From Arthrobacter dokdonellae (GTDB lineage Bacteria; Actinomycetota; Actinomycetes; Actinomycetales; Micrococcaceae): a DNA stretch of 64,000 nt. The stretch covers positions 3,968,001 through 4,032,000 of the forward strand of contig NZ_CP029642.1 in NCBI RefSeq assembly GCF_003268655.1, given 5' to 3'. The notes beneath the pieces were generated by a model. That model was not told where the DNA came from. It saw nothing but the letters and a program-made list of their open reading frames with translations, and made no database searches. The translations under genes were made by a program, and so were the position numbers. Below are positions 27,120 to 36,110 of the stretch, piece by piece (the stretch's first letter is position 1; each line of letters opens with the position of its first letter).

Positions 27120-28003
27120 GGGGTTTCTGCCAGGTTTTCCAGCGTGCGTATCACTCCCGAATGGTCGTCTGCGCCTTGGCCCTCATCAATCATGCGCTGG
27201 TATAGCGCCGCGACGGCTTCGGACACGGGCAGGTGGAGGCCCAGGTTCTCGGCAGACTCTGCGATGTAGCGCAGGTCCTTTAGCTGGTTGTCAGCGCTTC
27301 CCCCGCCGGCGAAATCGTTCTCCAGAAGGCGGGTGCGTTTCTGTTGGAGCACCTCGGAATTCGCGAGCCCACCGCCGAGTAGGTCAAAGACCACGGGAAG
27401 ATCCAGCCCACCGTGCCGGGCCAGGATGCTCGCTTCGGCCAGCGCGGAGACGGTCGCGGCGACGACTATCTGGTTGCACATTTTGGCAAGCGCGCCGCTG
27501 CCGCTTGGCCCAAGATAGCGCACGGTGGTCCCGTACCGGGCGAATATGGGTTCAAGGGTGGCGGCCGCTCGGGCGTCGCCACCTACCATGATGCTCAGCC
27601 GTCCCTCTGCCGCGCCAATGGTCCCACCACTGACGGGTGCATCGATGACTCGGATTCCTTCGTCCCTGAGTTGCTCGGCGAAGTCCGCGACGGCTACTGG
27701 TGATACGGTGCCGTGGACGATAAGAATGGGCTCGGTGATCCCGCGTGCTGCCCATCCTTCCCTTAGTGCCCCGGTCAGTGCTTGCACTTGTGGCAGGTCC
27801 GGCAGAACGGTGACCACCACGGGCCGGGCGGCCTCTGCCACGGTTGGTGCTACGTTTGCTCCCCATGTGAGGAAATCGGCGGCGACTGCCGCGGTACGGT
27901 TCCACACCGTGATGGCGCCGTAACTCTCGACGAGCCTTCGTGCGATGGGGTGCCCCATCGGGCCAAGGCCGATTACGGAAATATCGGTGGCGGGGAGGTT
28001 CAT
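27116..28003 (-). CDS. Beta-hydroxyacid dehydrogenase (3-hydroxyisobutyrate dehydrogenase family)
   Basis: A 295-residue NAD(P)-dependent enzyme. It has the Rossmann motif VIGLGPMGHPIA, the family signature APVSGGTIGAAEG, the catalytic Lys region GSGALAKMCNQ and a helical C-terminal half. The ATG at 28003 has GGGAG at good spacing; the GTG at 28012 does not. Relatives act on 3-hydroxyisobutyrate, tartronate semialdehyde, L-threonate or D-erythronate. The acid-sugar setting makes a C4/C5 aldonate a plausible substrate. Overlaps the SDR gene by 4 bases. Confidence 0.85.
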   Translation of the reverse strand: MNLPATDISVIGLGPMGHPIARRLVESYGAITVWNRTAAVAADFLTWGANVAPTVAEAARPVVVTVLPDLPQVQALTGALREGWAARGITEPILIVHGTVSPVAVADFAEQLRDEGIRVIDAPVSGGTIGAAEGRLSIMVGGDARAAATLEPIFARYGTTVRYLGPSGSGALAKMCNQIVVAATVSALAEASILARHGGLDLPVVFDLLGGGLANSEVLQQKRTRLLENDFAGGGSADNQLKDLRYIAESAENLGLHLPVSEAVAALYQRMIDEGQGADDHSGVIRTLENLAETP

Positions 28004-28887
28004 GCTTCCCACTCCCGCCGTGAAATAATTGCGTGGGGTGCCACCCGTTCGAGGGTTGTCGTTGCTTCAAAGCCCAACCAGTCAGCCGATCTACCCAGGT
28101 CCAGTCCGACATCGCGGCCGGCAACCGTGGATGGTACACCTGGCGCGTCCCTTGCGATGGCTTCTGCCGTGTCGACCTCCAGGAATGTTGTTGGGGCCGC
28201 GACGAGTATGCCTGGTGCCGGGGGGGTTCTGGCCTCGATTGCATTGATCACTGCACGGGCGGCATCCTCGACGTGGAGATAGCTCCATCCCTCAGCGGCG
28301 GCACGTGCGGGCGCGGTGTCCATGACGCTGCGGATGTGTGCCGCGAAGGTCTTGCCCTGCTTTTCCGTGATGTCCCGTACGAGCGGAAACCGGATGCCTG
28401 TCATCTGGATGCCGTGGCGGGTTGAGATCATATGGGCCGCATCTTCATTGGCTACCTTGGAAAGTGAGTACCAGTCTGCGATGCGCGTGGTCTCATACTC
28501 GTCATAGGGGTAGTGGCTGGGCAGCACGGCTTCCGAGCCCAGGGGCAGTCCGTTGGCGTTGATGCTGGAGGCGTAGACGATCTTGCGTGCTCCGGCGTTC
28601 ACCGCGGCTTGAAAGACCGTGAACGTTCCATGCGCGTTGATGTCGTAGCCGTGGCTTGGTTCAGCCAGCTCGGGTCCGGCAATGCCGGCGAGGTGCACGA
28701 CGACTTCACAGCCGTCAGCTGCGTCTGTGACCGCGGCCAGGTCGCGCACGTCCCCGACCCTCACCTTGTCCTCCCCGGCGAGGTCGAAGATGACGGCCTC
28801 GTTCCCTTGGTCTTGCAGGAGCCGCACGACTGCGGTCCCGATGAGGCCTGTTCCTCCGGTGACGAGGACTCGTGGCTTTTCACTCAT
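28000..28887 (-). CDS. NAD-dependent epimerase/dehydratase-fold sugar dehydrogenase
   Basis: An extended SDR of 295 residues from the ATG at 28887 (the frame could extend to 29001 but overlaps the permease gene). It shows TGGTGLIGTAVV, VVHLAGIAG and the YxxxK active site (YSLSKVANED). It resembles uronate-dehydrogenase-like members that oxidise an aldose or uronate to its lactone. Its start overlaps the permease stop (ATGAGTGA). Together with the downstream lactonase-like hydrolase it suggests an oxidative entry route. Confidence 0.82.
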   Translation of the reverse strand: MSEKPRVLVTGGTGLIGTAVVRLLQDQGNEAVIFDLAGEDKVRVGDVRDLAAVTDAADGCEVVVHLAGIAGPELAEPSHGYDINAHGTFTVFQAAVNAGARKIVYASSINANGLPLGSEAVLPSHYPYDEYETTRIADWYSLSKVANEDAAHMISTRHGIQMTGIRFPLVRDITEKQGKTFAAHIRSVMDTAPARAAAEGWSYLHVEDAARAVINAIEARTPPAPGILVAAPTTFLEVDTAEAIARDAPGVPSTVAGRDVGLDLGRSADWLGFEATTTLERVAPHAIISRREWEA

Positions 28888-29929
28888 TCGTTGCCGCCTG
28901 AGGTTCGTCGGCGGTCGAGGGTTGTTCTGCAGGAGATTTTTCGGCAGGTGGTCCCCCGCGTTTGAACATCGGCCACCCCTTGGTTCCCTGGCCAAGTCCA
29001 ACCGCGATGATCACGACCAAGCCAATGACAATCTGTTCGTAGAAGCTTGGAACGTTGAGCAGGACGAGCCCGTTGGTGAGCGCGCCGAGGATCAGGGCGC
29101 CGACGAGCGTTCCAGCGATGCGGCCCTCGCCGCCCATCAGATTTGCCCCGCCGATGACGGCAGCAGCGATTGCGGTGAGAAGATAGGGGCTGCCGCCTTC
29201 GTTCTGCGCGGCATTGATCCGTGCGACGAGCATCAGACCGGCAAGTCCGGCGAGGCCGCCGGCGAGAGCGTACACGGTGATCTTCACACGGGAGATCCTG
29301 ATTCCGGAAAGCCAAGCTGTCTCCTCGCTGCCGCCTGTGGCAATCACGTTTTCACCAACAACGGTCTTCCGCAGCAACAGCCAGCTAAGGATACCGACCA
29401 CCACGACGATGATCACCATGATCGGAATGTAGCCGACGTAACCGTTGATCATGACAATGAACGGTTGGGGGATGCCGTAGACGGCCAGACCGTTGGTCAC
29501 CAAATATGCCAGGCCCTGATAGACGCTCATGGTGCCCAGGGTCGCGATGAACGGTGGCAACCGGAACGCCGTGATGAGGACCCCGTTGACGACTCCACAG
29601 GCGATGCCCAGCACGATTCCAACCACGATCGCGACAACGGGGGATGTCTCGCCCGAGACCATGAGGTTGGCCGAGACAATTCCAACCAGGCTCGCCGTGG
29701 AACCGACGGAAAGGTCAATACCGCCAGTGATGATAACGAAGGTCAGGCCCAGCCCAATAATTGCGTTGATGCTTGCCGATATCGCGATGTCCCTCAGGTT
29801 GCCGATCCCGAAGAAGGTGTGGTTCAGCAGCCCGAACACAATGAAGATGACGACCGCAGCTACATAGATTCCCAAGGCCTGCGGATTGAGCTTCTGCCTC
29901 CATGACGCCGAAGTGCGGGTGCCTGTCAT
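28880..29929 (-). CDS. Sugar ABC transporter permease (RbsC type)
   Basis: About 349 residues from the ATG at 29929 with AAGGA upstream. Roughly eight to ten membrane segments and the family loop GENVIATGGSEETAWLSGI. The cytoplasmic C-terminal tail is long and Pro/Glu rich (KSPAEQPSTADEPQAATNE). The start overlaps the ATPase stop by 4 bases. Carries the sugar taken from the binding protein at 31463-32524. Confidence 0.9.
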   Translation of the reverse strand: MTGTRTSASWRQKLNPQALGIYVAAVVIFIVFGLLNHTFFGIGNLRDIAISASINAIIGLGLTFVIITGGIDLSVGSTASLVGIVSANLMVSGETSPVVAIVVGIVLGIACGVVNGVLITAFRLPPFIATLGTMSVYQGLAYLVTNGLAVYGIPQPFIVMINGYVGYIPIMVIIVVVVGILSWLLLRKTVVGENVIATGGSEETAWLSGIRISRVKITVYALAGGLAGLAGLMLVARINAAQNEGGSPYLLTAIAAAVIGGANLMGGEGRIAGTLVGALILGALTNGLVLLNVPSFYEQIVIGLVVIIAVGLGQGTKGWPMFKRGGPPAEKSPAEQPSTADEPQAATNE

Positions 29930-31428
29930 GACTTTCCTTCCGTGATTCCCATGGCGCTTGCCACGAGAGATTCTTCGTTGATTTCCACACCCGTGTGGCT
30001 GGAGACGACGTTTCCTGATCGCATGACAAGAACTCGATTGCATAGTGAGATGATTTCGGGCAGGTCGGAGGAGACGACGATGACAGCTTTGCCCTGTGCG
30101 GCCAGTCGATCAATCAGCTCGTAGATTTCCACTTTTCCCCCGACATCGACGCCCTTGGTCGGCTCGTCGAACAGGTAGACCGCGGCGTTCAGCCATGTCC
30201 ATTTGGCGATGACGATCTTTTGCTGATTTCCACCAGAGAACTGGCGTGCATTCAAAAGCACGTTGGCAGGTCGCAGCGACATTTCTTCGGTGACCTTTTT
30301 TGCAATCTCGATTTGTTTGCGTTTGCTGGAGAACAGCCCGAGAGTGTTGAGCTGTCGTCCTGCAGTCATCGCAATATTGAGATATGCGGGGATTTGCAGG
30401 ACAAGCCCTTGACGCTTGCGCTCCTCCGGAATGAAAGCGATCCCCGCCTTGCGGCTGTCGCGCGGGTTGCGGATCGTTCTGCGTTTACCCCCGATCGAGA
30501 CCGTTCCGGTTGAACCATGGTCTGCGCGCACGATCGCGCGCAGGAGTTCGGTGCGTCCTGAACCGACCAGCCCGGCGATCCCGAGCACTTCGCCTGCCTT
30601 GACGGAGATGTCAACCGGACCGACTCCCCAAGGGTTCGTGATTGCCGTCGCGGTGAACAGGGTCTCAGCGTTTTCGGTCAACGACGATTCCGGCTGGAAA
30701 GCCAGGAGTTCCCGTCCCACCATCTTGCGCACGATTTCCTGTTCGGTGGTTTCCGCGATCGCCGAGCGGAATGCCACTCGTCCGTCGCGGAGCACCACCA
30801 CGGAATCGGAGACACTCATCACCTCAGGCATCTTGTGTGAAACGTAGATGATGCCCAGTTGCCGCTCCCTTGCGACCTCACGGATACGAGCAAGCACCTG
30901 CTCGACATTGTGCTCGAGCATGCTTGTCGTGGGTTCATCGAGGGCGACAATCTTTGAATCGAAGGCAAAGGCCCGGGCAATCGTCAGTGCATGGCGTTGC
31001 GCCGGGCTCAGCCTGGATACGGGTGAGCCGGGATCCAACGGAAATCCCATTGCTTCAAGGTCTTCAAGGGCTGAGGCAATCGACTTCTTCGCGTTGCGCC
31101 GCACCGAGCGCGGGCGACCCAACAGGAGATTATGTTCAACAGTGAGCTGCGGGACGACAGCAGGCTCCTGCTGGGCAATGATCACGCCCTCGGCCAGAGC
31201 CCGGCGCGGGGTGAAATGCCTGCGCCGGACTCCGTCGATCGTTACCGTCCCATGATCGGGGGCGGTCGCTCCGCCCAGTATGCCAAGGAGCGTGCTTTTG
31301 CCGGCGCCGTTTTCCCCCGCAAGCGTGCAGATCTCCCCTCGCGCAAGCTCGAAGGTGACATCGTTCAACGCCCGCACACCCGGGAAAGACTTCGCAATGT
31401 TCTCGATCGAGAGCAATGTTGAATTCAT
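29926..31428 (-). CDS. Sugar ABC transporter ATP-binding protein (RbsA type, double domain)
   Basis: About 500 residues from the ATG at 31428 (AGGACA ribosome site), the normal length for fused RbsA/XylG ATPases. The N-terminal half has Walker A GENGAGKST, LSPAQRH and VALDEPTTSM. The C-terminal half has the degenerate Walker A GLVGSGRTE, FSGGNQQK and LFDEPTKGVDVG. As usual, only the first site is expected to be fully catalytic. Confidence 0.93.
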   Translation of the reverse strand: MNSTLLSIENIAKSFPGVRALNDVTFELARGEICTLAGENGAGKSTLLGILGGATAPDHGTVTIDGVRRRHFTPRRALAEGVIIAQQEPAVVPQLTVEHNLLLGRPRSVRRNAKKSIASALEDLEAMGFPLDPGSPVSRLSPAQRHALTIARAFAFDSKIVALDEPTTSMLEHNVEQVLARIREVARERQLGIIYVSHKMPEVMSVSDSVVVLRDGRVAFRSAIAETTEQEIVRKMVGRELLAFQPESSLTENAETLFTATAITNPWGVGPVDISVKAGEVLGIAGLVGSGRTELLRAIVRADHGSTGTVSIGGKRRTIRNPRDSRKAGIAFIPEERKRQGLVLQIPAYLNIAMTAGRQLNTLGLFSSKRKQIEIAKKVTEEMSLRPANVLLNARQFSGGNQQKIVIAKWTWLNAAVYLFDEPTKGVDVGGKVEIYELIDRLAAQGKAVIVVSSDLPEIISLCNRVLVMRSGNVVSSHTGVEINEESLVASAMGITEGKS

Positions 31429-31462
31429 GGCTTGTGTCCTTGGCTGGATGGAGGAACTTTTA

Positions 31463-32524
31463 TCACGGCATGCCGGTCGGGTACTTGGCGACGTTGCTCG
31501 AATCGATAATGAACCCCGGGACGTTGACCCAGGCAGGCACCGTCTTGCCGGCAAGGAGCCACAGCGCAGCATCTACGCCGGCCCCACCCTCGGTAACCGG
31601 CCGCTCGCTACAAGTTGCCGTGTATTTGCCCGCCGCGATCTGTTTCTTCGCCTCCGGGATCCCGTCACTGCCAATGAGTACCACCTTGCCCGTCAGCCCG
31701 GCGTTGGCGATCGCGGTTTGAACACCCAGCCCCATATCATCGTTCTGCGAGTAGAAGGCCTTGATGTCGGGGTGCGCGGTCAGCATGGTGGCCGCCGCCT
31801 GTTGTGCCTGCGTCACGTCCCAGTTCGTGATCGACTGCGACGCAACGAGTTTCAAGTCCGGGTGGGATTTCAATGCGGCTGTGAAGCCTTTACCGCGCTG
31901 AACAGCATTGGATGAACCGGGGTCTCCGCCGATCATCGCAACATTGCCCCCGCTGGGCAGTTTCTGTGCAATATAGTCGGCAGCCAGTTTGCCAAGGTCT
32001 GAGGCGTCCGGACCGACATAGACGACACCGGGCAGGGTGCCCTTGGCATCGTTGAGCACAACGGCCGGCACTCCCTTGGCGATTTCCGGGCCAAAGACGG
32101 AATCCAAGGAATCCGCGGCAATCGGTGAGGCAAGGATGGCACTGCAACCTTGTTTGGCCGCGCTCTGGGCCGCGTCCAGTTGCTCCGTGATGGACGATTC
32201 GTCCGTTACGGCGAAAACCTTGGCTTTCACACCGAGCTGTGCCGCACGCGCTTTGAATCCTTGAACCTCATAGGACCAGAATTCGTTGGACAAGGTCCTG
32301 GTGACATAGCAGAGAGTGACATCCTTGCCCGCTTTAGGAGGGCCGAGGGAAGTCAGAAGGGTATCAAGGGGCGTCTTGGCATTGGCGGTCACCAGTGAGG
32401 CGATGTTTTTCGAGCCAGAGCTGGTCGAAGTTCCCCCAGGCGTCGCTGAACAGGCGCTCAGAGTTCCTCCGGCCAGCACAGCGGCGATGGCTACTGCGGC
32501 CATGGGGCGGATATGTTTTTGCAT
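31463..32524 (-). CDS. Sugar-binding lipoprotein of the RbsB family
   Basis: A 353-residue periplasmic-binding-protein type 1 fold with a lipobox ending at C25 (GGTLSAC). QSAAKQGCSAILASPIAADS and AMIGGDPGSSNAVQRGKGF are typical of ribose/xylose/allose binding proteins. First of the three transporter genes, 34 bases before the ATPase start. The ligand cannot be read from sequence. Confidence 0.9.
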   Translation of the reverse strand: MQKHIRPMAAVAIAAVLAGGTLSACSATPGGTSTSSGSKNIASLVTANAKTPLDTLLTSLGPPKAGKDVTLCYVTRTLSNEFWSYEVQGFKARAAQLGVKAKVFAVTDESSITEQLDAAQSAAKQGCSAILASPIAADSLDSVFGPEIAKGVPAVVLNDAKGTLPGVVYVGPDASDLGKLAADYIAQKLPSGGNVAMIGGDPGSSNAVQRGKGFTAALKSHPDLKLVASQSITNWDVTQAQQAAATMLTAHPDIKAFYSQNDDMGLGVQTAIANAGLTGKVVLIGSDGIPEAKKQIAAGKYTATCSERPVTEGGAGVDAALWLLAGKTVPAWVNVPGFIIDSSNVAKYPTGMP

Positions 32525-32643
32525 TAGGGTTTCTTTTCATCTTGGGAGGGTTTGTACAGGTAGGACTCTGTACGCCCGATATTGCCGGGCGATGGTTCCT
32601 GGCGGATTGTCCACGGGCACCCGGAGAGTGCCGAGAACGAATC

Positions 32644-33984
32644 TCACTTCAGCGCGAGGAGCGCCTCCGTCTCACGTCGCAGAACAAGAGCTGTCTCCAG
32701 AGAGTCGTTGACAACAATGTCGTCCCAACTGAGAATCTCTCCCTTGGAAATGTCCCGCTTCAGCTCGACGTGATGTGCCATTGCGACAGGGAGCGCTCGA
32801 TCAGCGACGGACTTACGGGCTGAGACGAGTTTGCCCCAAACCGTGTAGCCGCCTTCTCCGTCAAGAAACTCTCCAGCGACGAGGTCGCGCTTGGCAGTGG
32901 CCACGACGTCGCCATAAAAGCCGATGGGCGCACCAGTGGGGATACCGCGAAGAACCGCATTGGCAATCGAGATGTTCAATTCCAGCCCAACATAGTGGTA
33001 GGGGCGATACAACGCGGCATACTGCTTGGTGGGGTCCGGATGCCAAGGGTATTCATCAAAACAGCCCGAGACGTAGTCATTTGTGGCCTTGACCACGACA
33101 AAGACGCCCTCCTGCGTGTTGTGCGGGATCCAGGACCCGTCGCGCTTGACGCTGGACATCACCTCAACGCTCCCCTCCACGGCAAGCACGCCACCCGTCG
33201 CTGAAGGGCTGCAGATCGTCGCTATCTCTTCGACGTCTCCCGGAGTGAAGGTAAGCCCCCCATCCGACGGGGTGAGCCCAGCGGCGTTCGCGACGGCAGC
33301 CATCTCGATCGCGGCCTTGGTCCCATCACGGAAGGAGGTATGCATGTACGGGTTGAGCTGGCCGGAGTCTGTCAGCTCCTTCGAGAACTCCCAGTTCTCC
33401 CACACATTGTCGGGTGTCATATCGTGATAATGCTCGAGGAACTTCGCACCCTTGCCCGCACACACCACGTCGAACCCCGAGGTGCGCGCCCAGTCCACCA
33501 GTTCCATAATCAGGGCAGGCTGGTCGCCGTAGGCCAGGGAATAGACCACCCCGGCATCTGCCGCCCGCTTCGCCAGTGCCGGACCTGCCAGGGCGTCGGC
33601 TTCGACCGTCACCATGATGATGTGCTTTCCGGTCTCGATGGCCCGCAAAGCATGGTCAATACCTACGATCGGGTTACCGGTGGCCTCGACGATCACGTCA
33701 AGAGGGGCCTCAAAGAGAGCCGCCGAGTCTCCCACGATGGCCGTCGTGCGATCCCGCAGGGCATCGGCCATGGTCTGCGCCCGTTCACCAGCCGGCCAAC
33801 CGACGAGGTCAAACGCGCCGCGCGCACGCTCAACGTTGATGTCGGCGATGGCGACGACATGAACGCCAGGAATATTCCTTGCCTGGGCGAGGTACATGGT
33901 CCCAAAACGACCCGCGCCAATCACCCCGACCCGAATGGGCGATCCATCGCGTTCGCGATCCTTCAAAAGTTGATGCAGATTCAC
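32644..33984 (-). CDS. NAD(P)-binding dehydrogenase with C-terminal SAF domain
   Basis: A 446-residue enzyme with a two-part layout. It begins with a Rossmann fold (RVGVIGAGRFGTMY, VVAIADINVERARGAF) and a homoserine-dehydrogenase-like middle (PLDVIVEATGNPIVGIDHAL, GKHIIMVTVEADALAGPALA). The roughly 70-residue end (HHVELKRDISKGEILSWDDI) looks like an SAF/antifreeze-like domain, as in altronate dehydratase UxaA and FlgA. This combination is seen in acid-sugar gene clusters, but no reaction is known to me with confidence. It heads the minus-strand operon, divergent from LacI, and is the best marker of the pathway. Confidence 0.75.
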   Translation of the reverse strand: MNLHQLLKDRERDGSPIRVGVIGAGRFGTMYLAQARNIPGVHVVAIADINVERARGAFDLVGWPAGERAQTMADALRDRTTAIVGDSAALFEAPLDVIVEATGNPIVGIDHALRAIETGKHIIMVTVEADALAGPALAKRAADAGVVYSLAYGDQPALIMELVDWARTSGFDVVCAGKGAKFLEHYHDMTPDNVWENWEFSKELTDSGQLNPYMHTSFRDGTKAAIEMAAVANAAGLTPSDGGLTFTPGDVEEIATICSPSATGGVLAVEGSVEVMSSVKRDGSWIPHNTQEGVFVVVKATNDYVSGCFDEYPWHPDPTKQYAALYRPYHYVGLELNISIANAVLRGIPTGAPIGFYGDVVATAKRDLVAGEFLDGEGGYTVWGKLVSARKSVADRALPVAMAHHVELKRDISKGEILSWDDIVVNDSLETALVLRRETEALLALK

Positions 33985-34089
33985 TTTAACCTCATTGCCG
34001 TTTCATTGAATTGGCGAAACCCCAGCCCCCGTCGCAGGCCCCAGCCTGCGAACCGGTCAACGACGCCCCGCGGTCAACACCAACTTGTA

Positions 34090-34103
34090 TGGTATCGATT
34101 CCA
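34090..34103. promoter_or_regulatory. LacI-type operator between the divergent sugar operons
   Basis: TGGTATCGATTCCA is a palindrome with a single mismatch around an ATCGAT centre, the usual size and symmetry for LacI/GalR family sites. It lies 106 bases before the SAF-dehydrogenase start and 90 bases before lacI, so one site could control both directions. Confidence 0.65.
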
Positions 34104-34192
34104 CATTTGTACCACCGTGCTGTATAGTTGTCAACGACACATCTTTCAACCGCCAATGGAACCCCCCACTACACCGACAGGAAACGGACCCC

Positions 34193-35230
34193 ATGAAGAA
34201 AGCACCCACCATTCGTGACGTTGCCGCCGAGGCAGGGGTTTCCGTCGCCGTCGTGTCTCGCGTGCTCAATGAAGGCTCCGGTCCCGTCGCCAAGTTGACC
34301 AAGGCGAAAGTCGTCGAAGCCATCGATCGGCTCGGCTACCAGCCACGCGCCGCGGCACGTGAGCTGCAACATGGCGGAACCGCAACGATCGGCCTGATGC
34401 TGACAGATCTGGCCAACCCGTTCTTCGCCCGGCTGGCCGACCGTGTGGTGTGGGAAGCGCGGGCGCGGGGCGTCCAGGTCATCCTGCTCACGACACAGGA
34501 GGACCCGCACCTGGAAGCAGAGTCCATAGAGACCCTCATCGGCCGCTCCGTTGCCTCGGTGATCGCCACCCCCACGGGTGGAAACGTCGAGAAGTGGAAA
34601 CGATTGGCCACCCGCGGCGTCAACGTCGTTTTCGTCGACCGTGAAATCGACGCATTGCCTGACGTTGACGTCGTGACGATCAGCAACACCACCTCCGCCG
34701 AGGTGGCCACCCAGCATCTCATCGATCTCGGCCATCATCGGATCGCGTTTATCTCCGGCCCCCTCAACACCTCGACCGGCCGTGACCGCGTTACAGGGTT
34801 CCGGAACGCCATGAACAAGGCAGGCCTTGAGGTCGAAAACGATCTCATCCACCTGATTCCGTTTCGGGGCGAAGCCGGAAGTGACACAGTCAGCACGCTT
34901 CTTGGTCTCCCCGTGCCCCCGACGGCCTTGATCGTGGGCAATACCGCCCAAGTACGTCCGGCACTGAGGCGCATCAAACAATCCGGGATCTTCGTTCCAG
35001 AAGACCTCAGTGTGGTTGTCTTTGATGACAATCCCTGGACGGAGCTCGTCTCACCGCCCCTGACGGCCATCCGCCAACCCATTGACATGCTGGCGCACCA
35101 TTCCGTGGAGATCGCCATTGGCCGCTCCAAGCGCCAACTACCGGAAGCCCGTCGCCGCATTCAGGTGGACGCTGACTTCGTCCGCCGCTCAAGCAGCGCA
35201 CAATGCAGCGCCAGCGTCACCACAATCTAA
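34193..35230 (+). CDS. LacI-family repressor of the sugar module
   Basis: A 345-residue protein from the ATG at 34193 (AGGAAACGG upstream). HTH and hinge at residues 5-60 (TIRDVAAEAGVSVAVVSRVL, YQPRAAARELQHGG) are followed by the sugar-sensing domain beginning TIGLMLTDLANPFFA. First gene of the plus-strand operon. The frame continues upstream to 34085 but that part lies in the control region. Expected to bind the operator at 34090-34103 and release it on binding the sugar or a pathway intermediate. Confidence 0.9.
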   Translation: MKKAPTIRDVAAEAGVSVAVVSRVLNEGSGPVAKLTKAKVVEAIDRLGYQPRAAARELQHGGTATIGLMLTDLANPFFARLADRVVWEARARGVQVILLTTQEDPHLEAESIETLIGRSVASVIATPTGGNVEKWKRLATRGVNVVFVDREIDALPDVDVVTISNTTSAEVATQHLIDLGHHRIAFISGPLNTSTGRDRVTGFRNAMNKAGLEVENDLIHLIPFRGEAGSDTVSTLLGLPVPPTALIVGNTAQVRPALRRIKQSGIFVPEDLSVVVFDDNPWTELVSPPLTAIRQPIDMLAHHSVEIAIGRSKRQLPEARRRIQVDADFVRRSSSAQCSASVTTI

Positions 35231-35268
35231 TTGAATCCCCAACCCACAGCCCCACGGAAAGAACATCC

Positions 35269-35580
35269 ATGACCGTCATCGTCACCGCAGTGTTCCACCC
35301 GCTCGACGGCCACACCGCCGAGCTGATCAAAGCGCTCCAGAACACCATCCCTGCCGTCCATGAAGAGGCAGGCTGCCGCCTCTACGCCATCCACGAAGCG
35401 AACAACGGCACCATCACCATGATCGAGAAATGGGACTCTCCCGAACAACTTGGCGCGCATGCCAAAGGGTCCGCCGTCGCAGCGCTCGATGAAGCGGTCG
35501 CGAACCACATCGCATCCCCAACCACGGTCACAACCATGACGCCGATACCTGCCGGCACGCCAGAGCTGGGTACCCTATGA
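35269..35580 (+). CDS. ABM-domain (antibiotic biosynthesis monooxygenase fold) protein
   Basis: A 103-residue dimeric ferredoxin-like fold protein (VTAVFHPLDGHTAELIKALQ, HEEAGCRLYAIHEANNG, MIEKWDSPEQLGAH). Despite the name, many family members are sugar mutarotases or enzymes of unknown role. Being inside a sugar operon, a mutarotase/epimerase-like or protective role is plausible but unproven. It overlaps the kinase start by 4 bases. Confidence 0.75.
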   Translation: MTVIVTAVFHPLDGHTAELIKALQNTIPAVHEEAGCRLYAIHEANNGTITMIEKWDSPEQLGAHAKGSAVAALDEAVANHIASPTTVTTMTPIPAGTPELGTL

Positions 35581-36110
35581 GTCCCCTCCCCCGCACGATT
35601 GTGGTCATGGGCGTCTGTGGTTCAGGAAAATCGGTGATCGGCCAAGCACTCGCGGAAAGCCTGGGCAGACCGTTCATCGATGCCGATGACCTCCACCCAG
35701 CAACAAACAAAGCCAAAATGGCCGCCGGGATCCCCCTTCAAGATGAAGACCGCTGGCCCTGGCTGGACGATGTTGCGCTGGCATCCAACGCAGCCGGAGA
35801 CGCCGTCGTGGCGTGCTCAGCATTGCAGCTGAATTATCGCGACCGTCTCCGGGACCAACTTCCAGGAGCCGCATTCATACAGCTTGACGTCGCCCGGGAG
35901 GAACTCGAGTACCGGCTCAACGCCCGAAGCCACGAATTCATGCCCGCCTCCCTACTCGAAACGCAGCTGAGCACCCTTGAAGATCTGACGTCGACAGAGC
36001 ATGGCATTCGCGTTCCGGCCAACCTCCAGCCCCAGCAACTCGTGCACCATATCGCCGAAGCACTCGCCCAGGACGGTTGCGTCCCAGGGAAGGGAACTCC
36101 CGGCCTCTGA
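35577..36110 (+). CDS. Gluconokinase-like carbohydrate kinase
   Basis: A 177-residue P-loop kinase of the GntK/shikimate kinase-like family, with typical length. Walker A is GVCGSGKS (residues 12-19), followed by DADDLHPATNKAKMAAGIPL, DEDRWPWLD and ACSALQLNYRDRLR, all GntK signatures. It would phosphorylate gluconate or another aldonic/branched acid made by the dehydrogenase-lactonase steps. No sugar-acid dehydratase or aldolase is encoded beside it, so the phosphorylated product must leave the cluster. Confidence 0.85.
   Translation: MSPLPRTIVVMGVCGSGKSVIGQALAESLGRPFIDADDLHPATNKAKMAAGIPLQDEDRWPWLDDVALASNAAGDAVVACSALQLNYRDRLRDQLPGAAFIQLDVAREELEYRLNARSHEFMPASLLETQLSTLEDLTSTEHGIRVPANLQPQQLVHHIAEALAQDGCVPGKGTPGL

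Noticed and set aside
28682..29905. Plus-strand frame of 407 codons opposite the RbsC permease
   Set aside because: Asp/His/Asn-rich shadow of a hydrophobic membrane protein read in antisense.
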